Shown piece by piece: positions 44,233 through 52,051 of a stretch of DNA of 64,000 nucleotides (its first letter is position 1; the number at the start of each line of letters is the position of its first letter). The notes under the pieces were generated by a model. It worked only from the letters and a program-made list of their open reading frames with translations, was not told the origin of the DNA and did no database searches. Made by a program: the position numbers and the translations under genes. Origin of the DNA: Ignavibacteria bacterium RIFOXYC2_FULL_35_21. GTDB taxonomy: Bacteria > Bacteroidota > Ignavibacteria > Kapaibacteriales > UBA2268. Where the stretch lies: positions 1 through 64,000 of the forward strand of contig MHAY01000071.1 of assembly GCA_001804705.1 (NCBI GenBank), given 5' to 3'.

Positions 44233-45981
44233 ATGAAAGAATTAATAAGATTACTGCCTTATCTGGCAAGATACAGAACCAAACTTGTTTGGGGAGGTAT
44301 TTTTGTAACAATTTCGAATATATGCTCATCAATTATTCCAAGAATTGTCGGCAATACTATAGACCTGATTAAAGGCTCGAATTTTTCGACAAATGATGTA
44401 TTGATTTCAATTGGTATCATACTTGGTTTGACAGCAGGAAGCGGACTGTTCATGTTTCTTACGAGACAGACAATAATAGTTGCGTCGAGGCTGATCGAAT
44501 ATGATTTGAGGCAGGATTTCCTGCTTTCAATTGAAAAACAATCATCTTCTTTTTTTCAGAAAAACTCAACAGGCTCACTGATGGCTCACGCTTCGAATGA
44601 CATTGGTGCGGCACGCGAATTTCTTGGCCCTGCGATTATGTATTCGGCAAATACAATCACGGCATTTACATTTGTAATGTATTTTATGCTCAGCCTCGAT
44701 GTAAATCTGACACTTCTTGCACTTGTACCCTTACCAATTATAGCATACTCGGTTTATCAAATCGGTAAGAAGGTTCATGTGGCTTTCAGGGATGTTCAGG
44801 AGCAGTTTTCTCATTTAACATCACATTCTCAGGAGACTTTTTCAGGTGCAAAGATTGTTCGTTCTTATGGCAGAGAGGAATATGAAAGCAAAAAATTTGA
44901 ATTTCTGAGCATTGACTATCTGAAGAAAAATGTTCGTCTTGCTAAGTACCAATCTTACTTTGTCCCGATAATTATTACATTAATCGGCTTGTCAAATCTG
45001 ATTGTTCTTGCTTATGGCGGCTATGAAGTGCTGAACGGCAGGGCTACACTCGGTAAGCTTACTCAGTTTTTCATATATATAAACATGCTCATCTGGCCCA
45101 TAGCCGCAATTGGCTGGGTAACAAACCTCGTGCAGAGAGCCGCTGCATCAACAGTAAGACTTGGAAAAATCTTCGATATAGTTCCCGAAATTAAAGATAA
45201 TGAGCAAACCGATAATTCAATTAATAATATTCAAGGTGATGTTGAATTCAACAATGTTTCATTAATTTATAATTCAAATAATTATCCTGCTGTCGAAAAT
45301 CTCAATCTTAAAATTCCGAAAGGAACTTCTCTTGGGATTGCAGGTGGAATCGGCTCAGGTAAAAGCTCATTGATTAATCTTATTCCCAGATATTATGATG
45401 TAAGCGAAGGGAACATTTTAATTGACAGTAAAAACATTAAACAAATTCCACTCGATACATTAAGAAAAAATATAGGACTTGTCCCTCAGGAACCATTCCT
45501 TTTCTCGTTGAGCATAGCTGAAAATATAAGATTCGGGAATCCTTCTGCATCTAATGAAGAAGTAGAATATTTCAGTAAAATAGCTCAACTTCACGAGGAT
45601 GTACTGACATTTCCCGAAAAGTACGATACTCTCCTCGGAGAGCGTGGTATCACCTTATCGGGAGGACAGAAGCAAAGACTCGCAATTGCGAGGGCATTAA
45701 TAAAAAATCCTTCCGTAATAATTCTTGATGATGCTTTATCTGCTATTGATACTCAGACAGAAGAAAAGCTCATAAAGGAACTCAACAATGTGATGGAATT
45801 CAGAACTACGATAATTATCTCTCACAGAATTTCCACCGTTATGAGATGTGATAACATCATTGTGCTTGATTCAGGCAAGATTATTGAATCCGGCAATCAT
45901 AATAAGCTTCTTCAATTGAATGGCAAATATGCCGAGATGTTTGCCTTACAGCAGTTGGAGGAAGAGATCGAAATGATGTAA
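44233..45981 (+). CDS. ABC transporter, fused permease and ATPase (exporter type)
   Basis: 582 residues: six transmembrane helices in about 1-310, then the nucleotide-binding domain with Walker A GGIGSGKSSLIN, Q-loop VPQEPFLF, signature LSGGQKQRLAIARA, Walker B VIILDDALSAID and the switch His in IIISHRIST. It forms a homodimer or pairs with another half-transporter; the cargo (lipid, drug or peptide) cannot be told. MsbA-like lipid export is one possibility, but the protein more resembles the YheI/LmrA group. It is single. GATC occurs twice in this gene region (44493, 45966), which is unusual for this window. Confidence 0.88.
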   Translation: MKELIRLLPYLARYRTKLVWGGIFVTISNICSSIIPRIVGNTIDLIKGSNFSTNDVLISIGIILGLTAGSGLFMFLTRQTIIVASRLIEYDLRQDFLLSIEKQSSSFFQKNSTGSLMAHASNDIGAAREFLGPAIMYSANTITAFTFVMYFMLSLDVNLTLLALVPLPIIAYSVYQIGKKVHVAFRDVQEQFSHLTSHSQETFSGAKIVRSYGREEYESKKFEFLSIDYLKKNVRLAKYQSYFVPIIITLIGLSNLIVLAYGGYEVLNGRATLGKLTQFFIYINMLIWPIAAIGWVTNLVQRAAASTVRLGKIFDIVPEIKDNEQTDNSINNIQGDVEFNNVSLIYNSNNYPAVENLNLKIPKGTSLGIAGGIGSGKSSLINLIPRYYDVSEGNILIDSKNIKQIPLDTLRKNIGLVPQEPFLFSLSIAENIRFGNPSASNEEVEYFSKIAQLHEDVLTFPEKYDTLLGERGITLSGGQKQRLAIARALIKNPSVIILDDALSAIDTQTEEKLIKELNNVMEFRTTIIISHRISTVMRCDNIIVLDSGKIIESGNHNKLLQLNGKYAEMFALQQLEEEIEMM

Positions 45982-46129
45982 CAAGTTTGTATTGTTTAAT
46001 GTAAATTAAGAATTTGATTTACTTTTCATTATATTTAATTTTGAACCCATGATTATGGGTTTTTGATATTCTTTCTTTTTAATTTAATTCAAAACTCTTT
46101 TTAAGGAAATAAAAGTTTTATGGAAAATT

Positions 46130-46765
46130 ATGCTTGAAGCGATTGTAAGTTTTCTTTCAACAGTACCATGGTATTGGGTACTGATTGTTGCTTTGTTAAT
46201 CACGGCACTCGAAAACATATTTCCTCCTGCACCATGCGACACAGTTCTTGTGTTCACCGGAACGCTCGTCGGACTTAATGTTGTCGGTTCTATCCCTTTG
46301 GTTTTGGTAGCAACACTTGGCTCTACAATTGGTTTTGCAATTATGTTCAGGCTCGGAAGCACACTTGGTGTCAAAATTGTAAAATCACCGAAATTTACAT
46401 TTATCAGCGAAGAATCAATGAAGAAGCCTGAACAGTGGCTGAGAAAGTATGGGTATTTTCTAATTGTTGCCAATAGGTTCTTGTCCGGCACAAGAGCGAT
46501 TATTTCTTTTGTAGCAGGTATGTACAAAATGCGTTTGGACTGGACAATTATTTTATCTGCTGTCAGTGCTTTGATTTGGAATTCAATTCTCATTTATTCA
46601 GGTTATCTGCTTGGTGAGAACTGGCGCCGGGCAGAATATTACATGACATTATACGGAAGAATCATAATACCAACGATAGGTGGAATTATACTGATTATTA
46701 TATTGATTAGATGTTATTTGAAAAGAAGAAAAGCAAAAGAAACTGTTTCAAAGATGGAAGCATAA
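46130..46765 (+). CDS. DedA family membrane protein
   Basis: 211 residues. The first motif ENIFPPAPCDTVLVFTG (about 27-43) and the conserved GYFLIVANRFLSGTRAIISFVAGM (Arg and Gly pattern at about 106-128) identify a DedA/SNARE-associated protein. There are four to five hydrophobic segments and a basic tail (RCYLKRRKAKE). DedA proteins are proposed undecaprenyl-phosphate or phospholipid flippases of the inner membrane. It converges with cheB, leaving 4 bp between the genes. Confidence 0.88.
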   Translation: MLEAIVSFLSTVPWYWVLIVALLITALENIFPPAPCDTVLVFTGTLVGLNVVGSIPLVLVATLGSTIGFAIMFRLGSTLGVKIVKSPKFTFISEESMKKPEQWLRKYGYFLIVANRFLSGTRAIISFVAGMYKMRLDWTIILSAVSALIWNSILIYSGYLLGENWRRAEYYMTLYGRIIIPTIGGIILIIILIRCYLKRRKAKETVSKMEA

Positions 46766-46769
46766 CATT

Positions 46770-47831
46770 TTATTTTTTCAATAATACTTCCATTATTCCC
46801 TGAGTTATTTGGTCAACATCAAATTGCATATCTATTGCCCTGTATTCTGCGGCTTTATTTATCGAATCTGCGAAACAACTGGAAGGTAAATCCTGGGCGA
46901 TTGTAATAGCCCCTGAGCTTTTCATCGCTTTTAAGCCTAAAGCACCATCCTCTGTGTTTCCGCCAAGCAGTACAGCGATTGCATTTGAGCCTAAATACTC
47001 TGCGGCAGAAAACATGAGAACGTCAATCGAAGGCCTTTGGTTATTTACCCTCTCACCGCTTTCAATCGAAACTTCTGCCCTGCCACCTGTTCTTACGATT
47101 TTCATGTGGAAATCACCTGGAGCTATCAGCACCAACCCGGGTTGTACCCTATCTCCAATTTCGGCTTCCTTAACATTCATAGCTGAAATCTCATCCTGCC
47201 TGTAAGCCAATGTTTTGGAATAACCCTGGTGTATGTGCTGAACAACAAGAACAGCAGGCATGTTTTGAGGAAACCGTGATATTATTTTCCTTAGTCCCTC
47301 GACTCCCCCGACAGAACCTCCGATGATAATTACTTTATCCTGTATTGATGCGGCGATTTCAGGCTCTAAGTTTGGCGTCCTTCTTATAAAACCGAAATTT
47401 TTATCTTTCCAGTGAGAAACGTTTGCTGAAGCTGCTAATTTGATTTTTGAAGACAAGTCCTGAATAAAATCATTCAATGCCCTGAGTATTGTGTTAATTG
47501 GTTTTGGTACGAAATCAACTGCACCGGATTCGAGTGCCTGCAAGGTTATGTGTTTCCCTTTTAATGTCGTGTAACTGACAGCAACAACAGGTATGGGATT
47601 ATTGGGCATAAGTTGCCTTAGAAATTCAATACCGTCCATCTGTGTTGTCTCTATATCGAGTGTTATTACATCAGGTTTCAGTTTCAATATCATATCCTGT
47701 ACCGAATCTGTATCCGGTGCAGAGCCGACAACCTCTATTTCCGGGTCCTTCGACAATTCCTGAGTAATCGTGTTCCTGTTATGGGGAGAACCGTCAATTA
47801 AAATTACCCTGATTTTCCTGTCTTCTTCCAT
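46770..47831 (-). CDS. cheB: CheB-type chemotaxis methylesterase with receiver domain
   Basis: 353 residues. The receiver domain (about 7-125) has the phospho-acceptor Asp in VITLDIETTQMDG and KP in FVPKPINT. The CheB domain (about 165-350) has the nucleophile Ser in IIGGSVGGVEGL, His in VVQHIHQGYS and Asp in LLGGNTEDGALG, so all three catalytic residues are present. It demethylates chemoreceptors. The acidic pair of the receiver reads IDGSP instead of DDS, so one Mg2+ ligand is missing. No cheR, cheA or receptor gene is nearby. It could serve a non-canonical pathway. Confidence 0.88.
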   Translation of the reverse strand: MEEDRKIRVILIDGSPHNRNTITQELSKDPEIEVVGSAPDTDSVQDMILKLKPDVITLDIETTQMDGIEFLRQLMPNNPIPVVAVSYTTLKGKHITLQALESGAVDFVPKPINTILRALNDFIQDLSSKIKLAASANVSHWKDKNFGFIRRTPNLEPEIAASIQDKVIIIGGSVGGVEGLRKIISRFPQNMPAVLVVQHIHQGYSKTLAYRQDEISAMNVKEAEIGDRVQPGLVLIAPGDFHMKIVRTGGRAEVSIESGERVNNQRPSIDVLMFSAAEYLGSNAIAVLLGGNTEDGALGLKAMKSSGAITIAQDLPSSCFADSINKAAEYRAIDMQFDVDQITQGIMEVLLKK

Positions 47832-48165
47832 TCAATCTAAATATTGCATCCTACAATCAAAAGATTATATCCTGAGAAACGAAACTGTTTTTCAGTAAAT
47901 ATAATCAAGCAAATTATACAATATCAGAATTATTTAAAAGAAATATTTGCTTTTAATAATGATAAATGCAAATTGCTTCCTTTAAACACAAATCTTATGA
48001 AATAATAATTTGTTGTTATCAAATTTAATGAGAAAATATTTAGCTTTATATAAAAAAATATTTTATATTAAATGACTAATTTACATCAAGAATATTTTTT
48101 TATGTTTTCTAATTATTGTAAGATTGGTTAAAAAAACAATATTTCAAATTTAGTGATTAATACTA
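47832..48165. other. Intergenic region without recognisable genes
   Basis: 334 bp of AT-rich DNA between the divergent cheB and barrel genes. I find no ORF, RNA gene or clear repeat. It must hold promoters in both directions, but no TTG-N20-TAnnTTTG match is evident. Confidence 0.5.
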
Positions 48166-48657
48166 ATGAAAAGAATTAACATTTATATATTTTTATTATT
48201 CATTTTTTTTTCATTTTCCGGACTTAAATCATATTCATTTATTCCTCAAGATACACTTGGAAGACACTTATGGTATATCGAATTGATAGGTGTTAATTAT
48301 GGCATATCATTTAATTATGAATATATTTTTTCAAAAGATACAATATTAAAAATCAGCTTAAGAACAGGTATAGGTGGAACATTTTTTTTTATTAGCCGCT
48401 ATGGTATTCCAATTATGATTAATTTCATTATAGGCAGAGTAGATTGTGTAGATATTGGTTTAGGTTTATTGTTTGATAAAGTGAAATATCTTGGAATTGA
48501 AGATTATCCTACACAGGCAATAAAATTTATAGGAAATATTGGTTATAGGTATATCGGAGATAGTGGATTCTTATTCAAAATTGGCTTAACGCCAATTTAT
48601 CATGCAGATAGGGGATTTTTACCAATTATAGGAATTGGTTTAGGGCATTATTTTTAA
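48166..48657 (+). CDS. Small outer-membrane barrel protein, tandem paralogue 1
   Basis: 163 residues with a signal peptide (ends GLKSYS). The mature part opens PQDTLGRHLWYIELIGVNYG and ends GLGHYF with a terminal Phe, as outer-membrane barrels do. Alternating strands (GISFNYEYIF, LKISLRTGIGGTFFF, IGNIGYRYIG) fill the rest. It is clearly related to the next gene (shared HLWYIE, NYEYIF, INFIIG, IGYR, GHYF). Function unknown. The high AT content of this pair compared with the surrounding genes is noticeable. Confidence 0.65.
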   Translation: MKRINIYIFLLFIFFSFSGLKSYSFIPQDTLGRHLWYIELIGVNYGISFNYEYIFSKDTILKISLRTGIGGTFFFISRYGIPIMINFIIGRVDCVDIGLGLLFDKVKYLGIEDYPTQAIKFIGNIGYRYIGDSGFLFKIGLTPIYHADRGFLPIIGIGLGHYF

Positions 48658-48711
48658 GAAAATAAGCCATAATTATTTATTAAAGAAAAAACAATAGAAA
48701 TAAATTCAAGT

Positions 48712-49212
48712 ATGAAAAAAATAGTATATTTTGGTTTATTATTTATTCTTTTTTCATTTTCAGAATTAAAATCCGATTCTTCAACTCATCAGGATTCTTT
48801 GGGGAATCATTTGTGGTATATTGAAATGAGCGGGAAAAATATTTTTTTAGCTTCTTTTAATTATGAATATATATTTGCAAAAAATGAATTTTTATTTGAT
48901 GATGTGAGTTTAAAAGCTGGTATTGGTGGTCTTTTTATTGTTGCTTTTTTACGTTTTGAGTTCCCGGTTACGATAAACTTCATAATTGGTAAAAAACATT
49001 GCTTTGAAACCGGCATAGGTGTTTCCTTTGATTATGTACCTGAAAGTTTTAAGTATGAATATCCTTCACAGGTTGTTAAATTCAGAGGTAGTATTGGATA
49101 TAGGTTTATAAATGATAAGGGATTAATATTTAGAGCTGACATAATTCCAATTTATTTTGCAGGTTCAGGTTTAAATGTTTTTTATGGCATAAGTTTTGGC
49201 CATTACTTTTAA
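48712..49212 (+). CDS. Small outer-membrane barrel protein, tandem paralogue 2
   Basis: 166 residues with a signal peptide (ends ELKSDS). It has the same layout as the upstream gene: HQDSLGNHLWYIEMSG at the start, ASFNYEYIFAKN, VTINFIIGKKHCFETGIGV, and C-terminal ISFGHYF. The two genes, 54 bp apart in the same direction, look like a local duplication that has since diverged. Function unknown. Confidence 0.65.
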   Translation: MKKIVYFGLLFILFSFSELKSDSSTHQDSLGNHLWYIEMSGKNIFLASFNYEYIFAKNEFLFDDVSLKAGIGGLFIVAFLRFEFPVTINFIIGKKHCFETGIGVSFDYVPESFKYEYPSQVVKFRGSIGYRFINDKGLIFRADIIPIYFAGSGLNVFYGISFGHYF

Positions 49213-49259
49213 GATTTATATATACAATGTTCAATAACAAAACTTTTATAAATTTCTTT

Positions 49260-50021
49260 TTAAGCATCTCTCAAACCATACCTATCCAAAGTAAAAGTTT
49301 CACCAAGATATAACCTCTTAACTTCCTCGTTTGAGGCTATTTCTTCGGCACTGCCTGCAGTATAGATTTGCCCGTCAATCAATATATAAGCCCTGTCTGT
49401 TATTGATAATGTTTCGTGGACATTATGGTCTGTTATTAGGACACCGATTCCCTGGTTTTTCAGTTTGCGTACCATACGCATAATATCTTCGACTGCAAGC
49501 GGGTCAATACCTGCAAAGGGTTCGTCGAGAAGAATGAATTTGGGATTGGAAGCAAGCGTCCGGGAGATTTCACATCTGCGGCGTTCCCCACCCGAAAGTG
49601 TATAGCCCTTGCTTTTTCTTATATGCTGAATACCGAATGTTTCCAAAAGGTACTCAAGTTTTTCTTTTCTTTCTTTGCGTGTCAGAGGTTGTAATTGCAA
49701 AACGGATTTAATATTATTTTCGACTGATAATTTTCTGAAAATTGATGCCTCCTGGGGCAGGTAGCTGATACCGAGATGAGAACGTTTGTACATTGCTTTA
49801 TTTGTTATGTGTTCATTGTCAAGTTCAACATTCCCCGAATTTGGCTTTATCATTCCGACAATCATATAAAAAGTTGTTGTTTTTCCTGCTCCGTTCGGAC
49901 CCAATAAACCTACTACTTCTCCCTGCTGAAGGCTTAGGGACACTTCTTTTACTACAGTTCTTTGTTTGAACCTTTTTACAAGATTATGTGCTTTCAGTTC
50001 GCTTAGCTTTTCTTGTTCCAA
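49260..50021 (-). CDS. lptB: LPS export ABC transporter ATP-binding protein LptB
   Basis: 253 residues. Walker A GLLGPNGAGKTTTFYM, Q-loop YLPQEASIFRKLSVENNI, signature LSGGERRRCEISR, Walker B FILLDEPFAGIDP and switch LITDHNVHETL match LptB closely. With LptF/G it powers extraction of lipopolysaccharide from the inner membrane. The usual lptA/lptC neighbours are missing here. It begins 2 bp after the HtrA-like gene ends, so the two share a transcript. Confidence 0.93.
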   Translation of the reverse strand: MEQEKLSELKAHNLVKRFKQRTVVKEVSLSLQQGEVVGLLGPNGAGKTTTFYMIVGMIKPNSGNVELDNEHITNKAMYKRSHLGISYLPQEASIFRKLSVENNIKSVLQLQPLTRKERKEKLEYLLETFGIQHIRKSKGYTLSGGERRRCEISRTLASNPKFILLDEPFAGIDPLAVEDIMRMVRKLKNQGIGVLITDHNVHETLSITDRAYILIDGQIYTAGSAEEIASNEEVKRLYLGETFTLDRYGLRDA

Positions 50022-50023
50022 TA

Positions 50024-51232
50024 CTATCGTCCTATTGATTTCAATGTTAATGTTTTTGTAATTTTTTTATCGTCTCTGAGTAAAGTGAAATTCAGCTTTT
50101 CACCTACGGTGCAGTCTTTGACTATTACGTTATAATCTTCAACTTTATTAATTGGTTGATTGTCAATTTCTAAAATTATATCTCCGGGTTCAATTCCTGC
50201 TTCCTCTGCAGAAGATTTTCTTATTATGCTGTAAACCACAACACCTTCTTTAACACTTGAAGATATATAGGGCGCCAAAGATTCATCAACTTCCCGCACA
50301 TCCATTCCAACATTAAAGTTTCTGTTTATTTTCTTATTATTCTTGATTATGTCAACAACTTTTTTTACTCTGTTAATAGGAATAGCAAACCCAATTCCGA
50401 TACTGCCTGCACCCCTAGAACTTTGAGAAGTTGAGAATATAACGGTATTGATGCCGATTACTTCACCGAGTGAATTAACGAGAGGTCCGCCTGAATTTCC
50501 TGAACTGATTGCCGCATCGGTTTGAATCATGCCTCTATAAACTCTGTCATCCTGAGTAAAGTTGATATTTTTATTTGAAACAACTCCTACTGTGATTGTC
50601 GGTTTTGTGTTAATATCAAATAAACCGAAGGGATTGCCGAAGGCAATTGTCCATTCTCCGATTATTACATCTTCAGAATTTGCCAATTTGAGGTAAGGGA
50701 AATTATCCCCTTTAATTTTGAGCAAAGCAACATCGCTTGTCTTGTCTGCTCCGATAATTTCGGCATCAAATTTCTTTCCGTCAGTAGTTGTAATTATTAT
50801 TTTCGAAGCATTGCCTGCAACATGATGATTGGTTAGTATATACCCATCGGATGAAATCAGGAAGCCTGAACCCAAACCCTGAACAGAGTATTGTCTTGTC
50901 CTGCTTCTTCTTTGATTGCCGAAAAAGTGCTGGAAAAACGGGTCGTCAAAGAACATGTTGTATGGGTCACGGTATTCAACCTGATATACTTCCGTAACAT
51001 TGATACCAACAATCGCAGGACTGCATTCCTCCACAGCTTTTGTTATGGCATTTTGCCTTGAATTCGATATATCATCGGATGAGCCGTTACTATAAACAGA
51101 ATAACTGTTCTTTGCTTCTGTATATAATTCATTTTCTGAACTGCCCGGTTCCCTGCTTTCTGAATTACAATTTTGAAATGTAAAAAGTATAAAAAGGCTG
51201 ACAATGAATAGTTTGATATTCCTTAAAAACAT
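50024..51232 (-). CDS. HtrA/DegP-like serine protease, lipoprotein, one PDZ domain
   Basis: 402 residues. The lipobox FQNC places Cys at 22, so the enzyme is membrane-anchored. The S1C protease domain (about 75-290) shows His in ILTNHHVAG, Asp in SDVALLKI and Ser in GNSGGPLVN. One PDZ domain follows at about 300-395 (AEEAGIEPGDIILEIDNQPI). It degrades or refolds damaged envelope proteins. Gene order HtrA-LptB suggests an envelope maintenance operon. Confidence 0.9.
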   Translation of the reverse strand: MFLRNIKLFIVSLFILFTFQNCNSESREPGSSENELYTEAKNSYSVYSNGSSDDISNSRQNAITKAVEECSPAIVGINVTEVYQVEYRDPYNMFFDDPFFQHFFGNQRRSRTRQYSVQGLGSGFLISSDGYILTNHHVAGNASKIIITTTDGKKFDAEIIGADKTSDVALLKIKGDNFPYLKLANSEDVIIGEWTIAFGNPFGLFDINTKPTITVGVVSNKNINFTQDDRVYRGMIQTDAAISSGNSGGPLVNSLGEVIGINTVIFSTSQSSRGAGSIGIGFAIPINRVKKVVDIIKNNKKINRNFNVGMDVREVDESLAPYISSSVKEGVVVYSIIRKSSAEEAGIEPGDIILEIDNQPINKVEDYNVIVKDCTVGEKLNFTLLRDDKKITKTLTLKSIGR

Positions 51233-51251
51233 ATTTATCCCATTAAAATTA

Positions 51252-51599
51252 TCAATAAAGATTAAGCGAGTTTAGTTCATCCATTAAATTATCCACAGTA
51301 TCGCTCAAAGATTCACTCTTACCTTTAATTACCCTGCAAAGGTGGTGCAATCTGTTGTAATAATCTTCATCGGGTTTGCGTATGACTTCCTGCTCGAGGT
51401 CGCCGTTATTTTGATAAATTTCGAACCTGATTGGAAAATCATTTGTCTTTGCAAGGTTTCTCGGGAATGTCAGAATAACATAATGCTCCTTAAGGTTAAG
51501 TCTGAAAATACCTTCGTCATCGGTTGCATCCCATTTGATTAACTTATTTGTTGTTCTTTCGACTACAACACTCAGAAAAGTTTCGAATTTGTCCTTCAA
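51252..51599 (-). CDS. Small conserved hypothetical protein
   Basis: 115 residues, soluble, no signal. The sequence alternates short strands and helices (EGIFRLNLKEHYVILTFPRNL, FPIRFEIYQNNGDLEQEV), and a helical C-terminus follows (DTVDNLMDELNSL). I do not recognise the family. It is 19 bp upstream of the HtrA gene on the same strand and probably the first gene of that operon. Confidence 0.55.
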   Translation of the reverse strand: MKDKFETFLSVVVERTTNKLIKWDATDDEGIFRLNLKEHYVILTFPRNLAKTNDFPIRFEIYQNNGDLEQEVIRKPDEDYYNRLHHLCRVIKGKSESLSDTVDNLMDELNSLNLY

Positions 51600-51830
51600 T
51601 GCCTTCTCCCGTAATTATTATTAATATATCAATGTTATATACTGTGCAAAATTAACGGCTCATTAAAAACAATAAACGTTATAAATCGAAATCTATTATT
51701 ATTAAATTTGTGTTTTAAATTAATGGAATTGCTGAATTGAATAAAACTCTGTCATTCTGAGTTCCTGGCCACCGCCGATGCGATGGTTAAACAAACATAG
51801 GACAAGTTAGAAACGGGCTTTATATCTAAT

Positions 51831-51962
51831 TTGAATAGCCACTATCTTTAGATAGTGGAAGTTGGCCACCTGATTCCGACTTCAGTCACTTGTTTTTATT
51901 AGTGGATAAATCCCGTACGTGGTGGTCATTTATTCCCACTATTTAAAAATAGTGGCTATTCA
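51831..51962. repeat. ~132 bp REP/MITE-like element, copy B
   Basis: It starts TTGAATAGCCACTATC with hairpin CCACTATCTTTAGATAGTGG and ends with hairpin CCACTATTTAAAAATAGTGG followed by CTATTCA. The terminal inverted repeat TGAATAGCCACTAT is perfect over 14 nt. Internal AGTCACTTG and GGATAAATCCC are shared with copy A at 1382-1518. The rest of the 450 bp gap before priA holds a degenerate TGTCATTCTGAG unit near 51751 and no gene. Confidence 0.78.
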
Positions 51963-52051
51963 TCCGACATAAAATGAAAGATGTCTTTAATAGGATTAAG
52001 AATGACAAATTATAAATTGGCTTCCATATTATTTAACCTGATTAATCCTTT

